64,000 nt of DNA, from the NCBI GenBank assembly GCA_001414485.1, contig LLEY01000051.1, positions 248,001 to 312,000 on the forward strand, given 5' to 3'. This document shows positions 11,160 through 23,447 of this stretch, piece by piece. Positions within the stretch are counted from its first letter, which is position 1. Every line of letters starts with the position of its first letter. Made by a program: the position numbers and the translations under genes. The notes below the pieces were generated by a model. It was given only the letters and a program-made list of their open reading frames with translations. It searched no databases and was not told the origin of the DNA. The DNA is from Calycina herbarum (taxonomy: Eukaryota > Ascomycota > Leotiomycetes > Helotiales > Pezizellaceae).

Positions 11160-14100
11160 ATATTATAGAAAGTAAAAGAAACTTAACTTATTTCTTCTCT
11201 AAATAGACATCTACTTTAACTTTAATTCTAATAAGTTTAAAGGTAATTATAACTTATAAACTATCTTTGCTATCTCCTACCTTAGGGGATTAGTATTAGA
11301 ATAGGCTTAGCTATACTTAGAGGATTTCTTTAAAAATAAGAATAAAGATAGAAAGATAGAATTAACTAAGATTATGTTTAAATCTTAAAGAGGATTTAAA
11401 GTAACTATTAGAAAAGTTTTTAAAGACTTCGATATAATCTAAATAGCTATATATAAGCTTTTAGAATTATACTAGACTAGATTAGTAATAGATTATACTA
11501 ATAAATTTTAATATTATAAAACAAAGTTAAGATAAGATATAATTACTCTTATAGAACTCTTTTACTAAGGATTAAAAATATATATCTATAAGGAAATAGT
11601 TAAGTAGAATATATAATTCTTAACTATTATAAGTATAATTAAAAGAAGTCGTCTAACTAGATAACTGCTTATATAAATTTAGAAAGAGTAACCCTAGGTA
11701 TAGAGAAAAGAGTAAAGAGTTAGGAAAGTAGAAGCACTCTTATACTAATAAACATAGTAAGAAGGTAAACGCTATATATAAGAAAACCTTTCTAAAGAAA
11801 GGAGGACTTTCTTAGAAAGAGTAAAATCATCGATATAAGTAGAACTTATATTATAATTATAGCTAACTAGGCTATAGAGCAAATAAGTATAGTAAGAAGA
11901 AAGACTTTAAAGGAAAGAAGTAAATTAATACTACTATTTAATAATAGATAGCTTTAACTAATTATATTAAACTTATAGATAAGGAGCTTAAAGTACGAGG
12001 ATATAGAACCTAGATTAAAAATAATAAAGGAATTAGTAGTATATAAGATACTAATAATAATAGGGATCTAATCCTTAAAGAATATTATAATATATAATTA
12101 GTAATAGAACCTAAGTAACCTTTTTAAGAAGAATACGAATTACTACTATTAACTAGTTCTTTAGAGATATTAGAATCATCTTCTAGTTTAGAAGAAGAGA
12201 TAAAGAATAAAGACTCTAAAGTTAGAGAAACTTAGGCTTTCTTTAGAACCTTTAAACAAGGAAATTAATAGGTATATATTAATAATTAGAAACTAGATTT
12301 CTAGAGTCCTTATATAATACGAGGAGTTAACCTAACTATCTTAATAACGTATATAGTTATAAGTAATAACCTTAAAATAATAACTCTAGTTAGCCTAATT
12401 ACTAGATAGAAGACTATTAAAGGAAAGGAACTAGAATAAGAACGTTAACCGACTAAAAAACCTAGCTACCTTAAAGTAGAGGATATATAGAGAATATATA
12501 ATATTTTAGATAAGATTAGTATATAGATATAGTAAGTTCTAATAGGATTTATAAGACGAATTAAAACCCCTTTCTTTAGAATACTACCTAAAGATATTAT
12601 ACTAAAGGAATTTAAGAAATATATTATAGTTATATTAATTAGGAATAATAGGTTAGTATTTAGAAAATATAACTTATAACAACTGTTTAGTATATTATAT
12701 TAGGAGTAAAGAGAGCTCGATATAACTAAGTAGGCTAAGGTAGAACTAGAGGAATTATACTATCTATTAGTAGAAGAACTATAGTTTATAGAAATAGTTT
12801 AAGAAATAATAGTATAATAAATACGATATAAACCAAGTCTAACTTTAGACTAGTTATTATAGAAACGATTTAAAGGAATATTACTAGAGCCTACTAGAAT
12901 AGTAGAATATTATTAAATATATGAAGTAGTATTATTAGATAAAGAAGGAGTAGTATTCTTTCCTTAGTCCTAGATTAGAACTGTTAAAGAAAAGAATTTA
13001 AGAGACTATATATTTAAAGTTTATTATATAAAACTAGAGATAAGTATACTAGAGGCTACTTTAGATTATCTATATATAAGAGAACTATAGTCTATAGAAG
13101 CTATTTTAGAAACTAGTTATAAATAGATCTAATATAACTATAGACAAATACTAAAGTAATTTATAGAGGAAATTCCTAAAACTATAGGAATTATAGAATA
13201 TAGATTAGTATATAAGGTAGTATATACTAATAAGGAAAGAGTAAGATTCTTTCTATAGTATAAGAATAAGGAAAGAAAGAATTATAATTAAGAAAATTAA
13301 TCTTTTAAAGTCTAATATATTAAAGTAAAGTTAGATATTACTTTAGGAGAAAGATAGTTAATAGTAATTATAGAAATATAAGAGAAAAAGTTATAAGTTA
13401 TAATAGACTTAAGAGTAATAAGTAACTTTATCTCTCTAATAGCTTAGGAAAAGCTAAACGTTCTAATTAAAGGAATAAGACTATATTAACTAAGAGTAGT
13501 TAATAGAACGGATATTATATATTAAAACGGAATTATTAATTAGTAAACTATCTTAATAAAAGTTAATATTAAAGGATACTATTTAGATATATAATTTAAT
13601 ATTATTAAAATAGGAAGTAAGGAAGTAATATTTAGTATACTATAGATTTAGGAATATAATCTAGAAATCAACTAGAAGGCTAGAACAATAACCTTTAGTC
13701 GATATAAATATATAGGTTTATATTTTTAACTTTAAGGCTAGAATAAGGTTAGTACTACCTCTTCTAAAGCACTAGAACACCTTGCCTAGGGTCCTCTATA
13801 GGTTAGTAAGGAAGCTAATAACGAAATACCTATATAGTATAGAGAATTTAAAGCTTTATTTAAAAACCTAGAAGACTTATAAGCCTTACTAGAACATTGC
13901 TTATAGAATTATAAGATTAAATTAAAAGAGAGTTATCACCTCTCGAAGTAGAAGCTTCGGTCGTATAACTAGAAAAGCCTATAAAGAATAGAAAGTTATA
14001 TAAAAGAAGATATTAAAAAGGGATATATTAGAAGATCTAAGTTACTAATTACCTTAAACATACTTATTATTAAGAAAAAAGACAACCTAGATAAGAGAGT

Positions 14101-16660
14101 ATATATTAATTATTAAGAAGTAAATTATACTATAGTTAAGAACGCTTATCTACTACTACCTAGCTAATACTTATAGGATAAGTTAGACAAGGTAGTACGA
14201 TTTACGAAATTAGATTAATAAAACACTTATAAACTTATATAAATAAAAGTCAGAGACGAATAGAAGATAGTATTTACCTTACTATCGAGCTTTTATAAAT
14301 ACACAGTTATACTATTTAGACTATATAATATACTAGCTATATATTAGAGACAAAACAATAACATTTTAAAGGATCTTCTAAGAATAATAGTAATTTATTA
14401 CCTAGATAATATCCTAATCTTCTTAGAAAAAGAAGAAGAATATAAGAGATATATTAGAGAAGTTTTAAGACAACTTATAAAAGTAAATTCTTAGTTAAAA
14501 CTCTCGAAATACGAGTTTAGAGTAACTTAGACACTTTTCCTAAGATAGGTATTTAGCTTAGAGAAAATAGAAATAGATCTAGTAAAGATCTAAGATATCT
14601 TAAACTAGAAATTACTAAAAAATATAAAAGATATATAGTCCTTCCTTAGATTTATAAACTTTTACTATCTATTTATATAAGACTATATAAAGACTACTAA
14701 ACTAATATTAGTACTAGTTAAGAAAGCTATTAGGTTTATTTAGAATAAATAGGTAGAAAATGCTTTTTAGAAAATTAAAGCAAAGTTTATAGAAAAGCCT
14801 ATTTTATACGATTTTAATATAGATAAACTAAGTATAGTTAAAATAGATATCTTAGACATAGTAGTAGGTATAGTTTACTTATAACTAAATAATAAAGGAA
14901 AACTTATACTTATTATATATTATTCTAAGATATTTAACCTAGTATAATAAAATTATAGTATCTTTAACAAAGAACTACTTATTATAGTATTAGCTTTAGA
15001 ATACTAGAGAATTTATTTATAGCTAGTAAAATACTTAGTTATAGTTTTATCTAACTACGAGAACCTTAAGATATTTACAACTACTAAGGAACTTATAATA
15101 AGATAATTAGCTAGATAGTTAGAGATATTAGAAGGATTTAATATTATTATTTAATATATAAAGGGAACGTTAAATACTTAGGCTAATACTCTTAGCTAGA
15201 AACCTAGGTATAAGGGAAATAAAGAGTATAAGAAGATTATAATCTTAAAAACTCTTAAGAATAAAGACTTAATACCTACTATATATAAGATAGTAGTAAT
15301 AAATAACATCTAAATAGATAAGATTTAAAATATATATAAAGGTTATAATTAATATATAAAAGGGAAATTATAGGTTCCTAGCTTATATATAAAGGAGTTT
15401 ATATAAGAATACTATACTGTACCTGCTTATAGTTACTAAGGAATTCGTAGAACCCTCTAGAAGATAAGATAATATTACTATATTAATCGGTTATCTATAA
15501 TAGTTAAGGAAGTAATAGTAGAATATAATACCTATACTAGGAATAAGGCTTTCTACTATACTTCTTATAAATAGATAAATACTACTCTAATACTATAGAT
15601 ACCTTAGAAATCAATATCTATAGATTTTATTATTAAATTACTAAAATCTAAAGATCTAATAACAAGAGTTAAATATAATATAATCCTAGTTATTATAAAA
15701 CAACTTATAAAGTATATAATCTTAATAGTATATATAGAGTTAAGTATAGCTAAGGAATTAGTATTTATATTCCTTAAGAAAGTAGTCTTAAAATATAGAC
15801 TATTTAAAGAGATACTCTTAGACAGAGACAAGCTCTTTATCTTAAACTTTTAGATCGCTCTTATAAAACGATTAAGTATAAAGAGAAAGCTTTCTATAGC
15901 TTTCTACTCTTAAACAAATAAAGAAAATAAATAGATAAATTAAGTAGTTAAAATATACCTTTATTATTATATAAACTACTAGTAAGACAACTAGGTAGAG
16001 CTACTGCCTTTAACACAGTTTACTTATAATAGTTTAGTAATAGAAACAACACTTATTATACTATTCTATACTAATTTTAGGTATAAATTAATAGTGTATT
16101 AAGAACTACTATCTATAATAATTAATAATTAACTTACTCGTGTTTATATCTTAAAAATTAAGAGTCTATATAGAGAACTTATAGAAGACCTATAATTTAT
16201 AGTAGAAAGAAACGCGTACTACTATAATAAACGACGTAGTTAGAAGCTAACGTTAAAAGAGAGAGATAAAGTCTACTTAGTATAGAAAAACATTGACATA
16301 AAAAGACTAAGTAATAAACTAGATTATAAAAAACTTAGACTATTTAAAATCAAGTAAGTTAAGAGACCTTTAAATTATAAATTAGTACTACTAAGAATAA
16401 TAAATATCTATCTAGTATTCTATATATCCTTACTCGAACTAGTACTACTAGGAGTACTACTAGCTCTAATTATAGAAATTTAACTAATAAACCTAAATAC
16501 TAAGTATAAAGTTAAGAGGATTCTTAACTATAGACTTATTAGAGAATAGGTTAGGTATTTAATAAAATAGTTAGATTATCTATATTTAGAAAATACTTAG
16601 GAACCTAGAAAAAATATTAGCTAGTACTTAGAGGAACTTTAAGAGTTCTACTGTCGAAAC
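11160..16660 (+). pseudogene. Gypsy-1 gag-pol, RIP-inactivated
   Basis: Reading through stops, the plus strand shows the chromovirus order. A gag capsid-like region is at about 11160-11650. A zinc knuckle near 11847-11890 has all its Cys codons turned to Tyr (TGT to TAT). A protease-like segment lies near 13400-13500. Reverse transcriptase is at about 13870-14480, with the active-site aspartate pair altered to DN. RNase H is near 14790-15060. Integrase follows with an H2C2-like region near 15400-15560 and a core near 15600-15960. A terminal chromodomain-like segment is near 16500-16660. Chromodomains of this group guide insertion to marked heterochromatin, which fits nesting inside other repeats. 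Dozens of stops exclude activity. Confidence 0.88.
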
Positions 16661-16670
16661 CTAAGTCTGC

Positions 16671-17090
16671 TTATATTATATAGTTAGTAGGAAAGAACTT
16701 AAGAAAGGCTAGGTCGAGGCCTAGAGCGAGAGCAGGGTCGGAAACGTCGGGCGTAGGAAGGGCGGCCAGCCTAGCAGCCTCTTCTTCTATCCACTTCTTT
16801 TCTTCCTCCTTCTTCTTTTCCTTTCTTTCTAATTCTTTAATAGTATCTAGCTCCTTAAAGAAGTTAAGACTAGCTACTATCATTCTCTGCTTTCGGGTAT
16901 AAAGCAGCTTCTTCTACTTATTAACCTAGAGGACTTTCGCTATAGCCTTATTAGCCTTATCCTCTAGTCGTTAGATCTAAGCATCTATAGACTCCTAATC
17001 TTAAATAGTTAGTATACAGTTTACCTCGCGAACGTCGTAAGTCTTACTATTCTTTATATAACAACTATAGCAATTTAGACTTTTATCTTA
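16671..17090 (-). pseudogene. antisense coiled-coil ORF in the 3' region of Gypsy-1
   Basis: Between the chromodomain and the 3' LTR, the minus strand holds an open frame of 70 codons (16883-16671). It is strongly charged and helical (ELERKEKKKEEEKKWIEEE) and then acid- and Leu-rich. Upstream on the same strand and in the same frame (to about 17090), a similar composition continues through a few TAG/TAA codons (LYTRKQRM, KANKAIAKVL). The segment is visibly richer in G+C than the flanking pol. I associate such charged hypothetical proteins with fungal Gypsy elements from memory only, and assign no function. Confidence 0.45.
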
Positions 17091-17312
17091 AGAGGCGATA
17101 TATTTATTTATAAAACTAGCTTTTAAATATTAGGTATAAGGTACTATTTTTATTCTAGATAAGTTAATTTCTTTTCTAAGAGCGATATACTTAGTATATT
17201 TTATTAAATAATTAGGTAGTATAGTAAAAAGAGAAGAAGGCTACTAGCCTTCTAATAATATTTCTTAGGTCGTACTTAAGTATAGAGACACGCTAAGCTA
17301 AGAAGGGGATAG

Positions 17313-17744
17313 TATTACAAATCACGTATATATGTAATAAGTAAAGACTAGGCAGCGTTCTAATAGGTTAAGCACTATTAGAATACTCTTATAGTAGATA
17401 GGGATCGGTTAGGTTAGCTAAGCGATCTAAGGATTTTATTATAATAATTACGTGACGAAAGAGACCGCTAGATCGCTAAGTAAACTAGCTCGTTAGATCG
17501 CTAGCTCGACAAGCGAGTTAGCTACCTAGAAGAACGAAGGTTCTATATATACTAGCACGTCTACTATCTAGATAGGAGCTTCGTACTCAACTTTAGTTAT
17601 TAATCTTATTATCTTATTTAACATCTTTAATATAAGTAACGAGTTCACTTCTAAGTAAATAACCCGGCGTATCTATACTTCTTACCTATATACTAACCTT
17701 CGAGACTTAGTTATCTTTGTCTAGTTCGTTTAAGTTTCGTTATA
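17313..17744 (+). repeat. Gypsy-1 3' LTR
   Basis: This LTR is 432 bp, the same length as the 5' copy, and starts TATTACAAATCACG after G-to-A changes. It is followed by target duplication TATAG at 17745-17749. Compared with the 5' LTR, the differences in the regions I aligned by eye are almost all C/T or G/A. Confidence 0.92.
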
Positions 17745-17749
17745 TATAG

Positions 17750-18010
17750 AACCTTCCGTTTATATTTAGAGTCCTGCTTAGTAAAAGCCCCGAAGATAGA
17801 GTCTAACTCTATTTTCAAGGCTTCTTAAAACTAGACTCTATTATCTAACTACTTCTAACCGAGTTATATAATATAACTATAATAAGATCCTAGGATTATA
17901 TATCTTACTATATTTAATCCTTTCTTCCTTTTAGGGTTATAATAGTACTTGTTCTATTAGAGCGTTACCTAGACTTTACTTCGTTACGTACTAGTATATA
18001 ATTTATAATA
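17750..18010 (-). repeat. Gypsy-2 3' LTR, U3 half
   Basis: This is 261 bp matching 26236-26496 in the same orientation. The outer end reads GTATATAATTTATAATA here and GGCACGTGATTCGTGACA in the intact copy, which illustrates heavy mutation. The preceding purine tract on the minus strand (TAAGAAGAGGATAG) is the polypurine primer site. Confidence 0.9.
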
Positions 18011-21000
18011 CTATCCTCTTCTTAGCCTAGCGTGTCTCTACGCTAGAATATAAACCTAAAATATATTATTAGAAAGATATTATCCTTCTTCTATATATAA
18101 ACATATCCTCTTCTTATATTAAACGAAAAAAGCGTCTAGCTCTTATTATACGAATCGAATCTATATAACGTCTAGTAGAGACCTATTCTTTTTATTAAAA
18201 ACAATCTCGTTACTGTTTCTTAGAGCTTTCTAAATCCTCTTGATATTCCTTCTCCTAGACCTAGAAAACCTATATATCGATTTTTCTTTAGTTCTTTACG
18301 TAAACGGTTTCCTATTACTTCTCTAAGTCCTTCTTTCTCGAGTTATTCTCTCTTAAGTCCTTCTCTCGAGTCCTTGTCTTCTTAGTTCTCTATCTTTAAA
18401 ATAGCTTCTTTTGTTAAGTAAGTGCTTTCTAATAATACTTCTCTATCTAACTCTAGTCTTGAATTCTAGGCAGCTCTAGATTTCGTTAGTAGAATTCCTA
18501 AAGTTATATTAAGTAATAGTTAAGGTTGTTTTTTAGTTCTTAAGTATTTTCTAAGTATAGGTAATCTAACTATTTAATTAAGTATTTGATTTATCTTCTA
18601 ATAAATCTATAGTTAAGAATCCTTTTAACTTTATACTTAGTATTTAGGTTTATTAGTTGAATTTCTATAAGTGAAGCTAGTAGAGCTCCTAGTAGTACTA
18701 GTTCGAGTAGGGATATATAGAATACTAGGTAGATATTTATTATCTTTAGTAAAGCTAATTTATAATTTAAAGGTTCTTTAACTCGTTTGATTTTAAATAG
18801 TCTAAGTTTCTTATAATCTAGTTTATTACTTAGTCTTTTTATATTAATGTTTTTCTATACTAAGTAGACTTTATCTCTCTCTTTTAGTATTAGCTTCTAA
18901 CTACGTCGTTTATTATAGTAGTACGCGTTTCTTTTAGCTACGAACTATAAATCCTCTATAAGTTCCTTATATAGGCTTTTAATTTTTAATACTAAAACAT
19001 AAGTAAGTTAGTTATCGATAGTTATAAATAGTAGTTCTTAATATACTATTAATTTATATCTAAAGTTAGTATAAAATAATATAATAAGTATTATTTCTAT
19101 TACTAAACTATTATAAATAAACTATACTAAGAGTAGCAGTTCTACCTAGTTGTTTTACTAGTAGTTTATATAATAATAAAGGTATATTTTAACTACTTAA
19201 TTTATTTATTCGTTTCCTCTATTTATTTAAAAGTAGAAAGCTATAGAGAGCTTTCTTTTTATACCTAATCGTTTTATAAAAGCGATCTAAAATTTTAAAG
19301 TAAAGAGTTTATCTCTATCTAAGAGTATTTCTTTAGATAGTCTATATCTTAAGACTACTTCTCTAAGGAACGCGAATACTAATTCCTTAGCTATACTTAA
19401 CTCTATATATACTACTAGAATTATATACTTTATAAGTCGTTCTATAATAACTAGAATCGTATTATACTTAACTCCTGTTATTAGATCTTTAGATTTAATT
19501 AGTTTAATAATAAAATCTATAGATATTGATTTCTAAGGTATCTATAGTATTAGAGTAGTGTTTATCTGTTTATAAGAAGTATAGTAGAAAGCCTTATTCC
19601 TAGTATAGGTATTATATTCTACTATTACTTTCTTAACTATTATAGATAATTAATTAATATAGTAGTATTATCTTCTTCTCTAGAAAGTCTTACGAATTCC
19701 TTAGTAGCTATAAGTAGACGTAGTATAGTATTCTTATATAAACTCTCTTATATATAAGCTAGGAACCTATAGTTTCCCTTTTATATACTAGTTATAACCT
19801 TTATATAGGTTCTAAATTTTATCTATTTAGATATTATTTATTATAGCTATTTTATATATAGTAGGTACTAAGTTACTATTTTTGTTATATTTTAATATTA
19901 CTATATTAATATATTTCTTATTTTTCTTATAGCCTAGTTTCCAGCTTAGAGTATCGGCTTAAGTGTTACTTATTCTACTAATATATCGAATAATTATCTT
20001 AAATCCTACTAAGGTTTTAGACTACCTAGCTAGGTATCTTATAATAAGTTCCTTAGTTATAGTAAATGTTTTTAGGTTTAGATAATTAGTAAGTACTATT
20101 ACTAGGTATATTATACTCTAGAGGTAAGTTCTCTATTTTTTAAGAGCTAGAATAATAGCTATTAATTCTTTGTTATAAATACTATAGTTCTATTATACTA
20201 TATCGAACGTTTTTAAGAAATATACTATAGATATAAGTTTTCCTATTTTATTTAGTTATAGATATATAGTACCTACTACTATATCTAAGGTATCTATTTC
20301 TATTATACTTAGTTTCTTATAATTAAAATTATATAAGATAGGTTTTATTATAAACTGTTCTTTAATTTCCTAGAAGGCCTTTTCAGTCTTCTTATCTTAG
20401 ATAAAAGCTATAGCTTTTCTAGTTAGTATTAACATAGGTTTTATAATCTTTATATAGTCTTTAATAAATAGTTAATAGAAATTAGTAAATCCTAAAAAGG
20501 ATTATATATCTTTAACGTTTTTTAGTAATTCCTATTTAATAACTATATAGATCTTTTCTAGATCTATTTCTATTTTCTCTAAGCTAAATACTTATCTAAG
20601 AAAGAGAGTTCTCTTAACTTCAAACTCGTATTTCAATAGTTTTAAATAAGAGTCTACTTTAGTAAGTCTTTATAAGACTTCCTTTATATAGCCTTTATAT
20701 TCTTCTAGATTTTTAGAGAAAATTAATATATTATCTAGGTAATATATAATAGTTACTCTTAGAAGATCCTCTAGAATACTATTATTCTATCTCTAATAAG
20801 TAGCTAGTATATTAGTTAAACTAAAAGATATTACTATATACTTATAGAGTTCTAATAGTAAGACAAATATAGTCTTCTATTTATAGCCTACCTTAATTCT
20901 AATTAATCTATAAGCGTTCTTTTAATCTAGTTTTATAAATTTCTTTATCTAGCTTAACTTATCTTATAAGTACTAGCTAGTTAGTAATAGATAAGCGTTC

Positions 21001-21620
21001 TTAATTATTATATTATTTAATTCTTTATAATTAATATATACTTATCTATTTAGATTATCTTTTTTCTTAATAATAAGTATATTTAAGAAGATAGACGATT
21101 TAGATTTTTAAATATATCTCTTCTTTATTCCTTATTAGATATAACTTTCTAATAAAGCTAAGTTATTCTAGTTATATAATTAAAGCTTCTACTTCCTAAG
21201 GTTATAACTCTTTATTAATTTAATCTTATAATTCTATAGCTAATATTTAAGAAGAGTACGTATATCTTCTAAGTCTTTGAACAACTTTGTAAATTCTCTA
21301 TACTATATAGGTATTACGTTATTAGCTTCCTTACTAACCTATAGAGAACTCTAGACAAGGTGTTCTAGTACTTTAGAAGAGGTAGCGCTAATCTTATTCT
21401 AGTCTTAAAGTTATAAACGCGAACCTATGTATTTATATTAACTAAAGGTTATTATTCTAGCTTTCTAATCGATTTCTAGATTATGTTTCTAAATCTATAG
21501 TATACTAAGTATTACTTCCTTACTCTCTATTTTAATAATATTAAATTATATATCTAAGTAGTATTCTTTAATATTAACTTTTACTAGAATAGTTTACTAA
21601 TTAATAATTCTATCTTAGTA

Positions 21621-23447
21621 ACGTATTTCCCGGGTGAGCCGATTACCCGGGTAAGCCGATTACTAAAATACTAAAACGCGACACTTAACTTAAAATTAAA
21701 ATACTACTACTTAATTAAGCCTAACCCTCTAATAAAGAGAGTCGTATTCTTTTAGCTGTCTAAGCCTTTAATTCAGGTTATTTTAAGAGTATATAAGCTT
21801 ATGTTAAAGCCTACGACGTGTCTTATATAACTCTTTATAACCGAATACACGGAATCCTTTTACGACGCGATACTCCTTCTAATACTCAAAGACTTACCTC
21901 CGAAGAAGAGCGAGCTATTATACGATATATTCTCGACCTAGACTCGCGTAGATTCCTACCTCGGCTAGTAGCTGTTCGAGAAATAGTAGACCTTCTTCTC
22001 TCTAAACGCGACGCGCCTCTAGTAGATAAGAATTAGACTTCTACCTTTATTAAACGCTATATAGAGATTAAAACGAAATTTAGCCGTAAGTACGATTATA
22101 AAAGAGCTTAGTACGAAGACTCTATAGTTCTTAGAGACTGGTTTAAGCTTATACGAAATACAATTACTAAATATAGGGTTATAGAGGAGGATATATATAA
22201 CTTCGACGAAGCTAGGTTTCTTATAAGGGTTATTACAACTGCTAAAGTTGTTATAAGCTTAGAGTTAAGGAATCGTTCAAAGACTACTTAGCTAGGAAAT
22301 AGAGAGTAGGTTTCGATTATATAGAGTATAAACTCGTATAGTTAAGCACTTCCTTCGTTTATTATTTTCAAGAGATAGTACTATCTCTTAGCTTAGTACG
22401 AGGAGTTAGGTCTTCTATAAGATTAGGTAATTACGCTAAGTAAGAATAGATAGACGATAAACGAGATTAGATTTAAGTAGATTTAGTACTTTAATAAACA
22501 TATAAAAGGTTATATAGTTAGACGATATAGACTCCTTATTCTTAATAGCTACGAGTTATATATTTCAGTTTAATTTCAGTAATACTATTAGGATAATAAT
22601 ATTATTACTCTTTATATACTACTATACTTATCTTATATCCTTTAGCCTCTTAACGTTAGCTGTTTTAGCTCTCTAAAGGTATTATATAGTAAGCAGATTA
22701 AGAATCTCGTTCGAGTTAGAATCTAGTATATTACTAAGCTTAAGTTCCTTCCTATATTTAAAGAGGTATTCAAAGCTATATTTATAGAGTAGAATATTAA
22801 GAGTAGATTCTAAGCAACTAGCTTAGTTCTATATAATCCTAAGAACGTGCTTTCTTACCTTAATCTAAGGCTAAAGACACTAACTCCACCTCTTATAAAC
22901 GAGCTAAACTAGACCTCAAAGACGCTATAGAACGTAATAGAGCTTGGATTCTAGACTATATATCTTAAAAACCGTATTATACGATACTAAGATAGCTCTC
23001 CGATATTAATCAACGAGGCATTTGATCGGCTTACTAAGAGAGCTCAAATTATAATACACGGAGCTACTCTTATAAGAGCTGAAATTAAGATACTATAAGA
23101 GGTAAATCAGCTTAAAAAGAGAAGAGAGAGAAAGCGAAAGAGGCGCATTTACTAAAGTAGAAGTCTTATAGTTAAGAAAGGCGAGGAAATTATTCAAAGT
23201 ATTCAAACTTAGTAGAAAGAGAGTAGTAATAATATATAGCGCCAGCGCTTAGAAGGTAAGCGGCGACGTTATAGTTTATATAATCAGGTTAGATATAATA
23301 CTCGTATATATAAGACACCTTAGGAATCGATTAATATAAGTAGCTAGAGGTTTTTTAATAGTATTATTATAATATATTTAAAGTTGTAGTATTATCGCGT
23401 TTTAGTAATCAGCTTACCCGGGTGATCGGCTTACCCGGGAAATACGT
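21621..23447 (+). mobile_element. Fot1/pogo-like DNA transposon (element B)
   Basis: The element is 1827 bp with inverted repeats beginning ACGTATTTCCCGGGT at both ends, flanked by TA at 21619-21620 and 23448-23449. The inverted repeats contain a duplicated block (AGCCGATTACCCGGG twice). The interrupted Gypsy-2 sequence resumes on both sides and aligns with uninterrupted Gypsy-1 near 13540. It has the same size and the same ACGT-starting ends as elements C and D in this window. It inserted after Gypsy-2, into coding DNA. Confidence 0.92.
21800..23390 (+). pseudogene. element B transposase (Fot1/pogo DDE superfamily), RIP-degraded
   Basis: The frame opens intact at 21818-22036 (72 codons), with LTSEEERAIIRYILDLDSR followed by a LLLSKRDAP block, the helix-turn-helix region of this family. 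Beyond the first stop the frame continues with RKYDYKRA near 22090, EEDIYNFDEARF near 22190 (first catalytic Asp), a Gln-Pro-Gly-like GNRE block near 22300, RYRLLILNSYE near 22530 and QPLNVSCFSSL near 22640. The C terminus is charged and Lys/Arg-rich near 23100. Stops fall mainly at former Gln and Trp positions. Confidence 0.85.

Larger units (their letters stand above)
10497..17744 (+). mobile_element. Ty3/Gypsy chromovirus-like retrotransposon (Gypsy-1) inserted into the Gypsy-2 LTR
   Basis: Two 432-bp LTRs (10497-10928 and 17313-17744) bound a plus-oriented element of 7248 bp. Both flanks carry TATAG (10492-10496 and 17745-17749), and the intact Gypsy-2 LTR at 26034-26496 shows the same site uninterrupted. 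A purine-rich tract (AGAAGGGGATAG) precedes the right LTR. The right LTR starts TATTACAAATCACG where the left has TGTTACGAATCACG, all differences being transitions. The first bases inside the left LTR (CTTTAAGTACC) are shared with Gypsy-2, so the two elements belong to one family. Confidence 0.93.
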
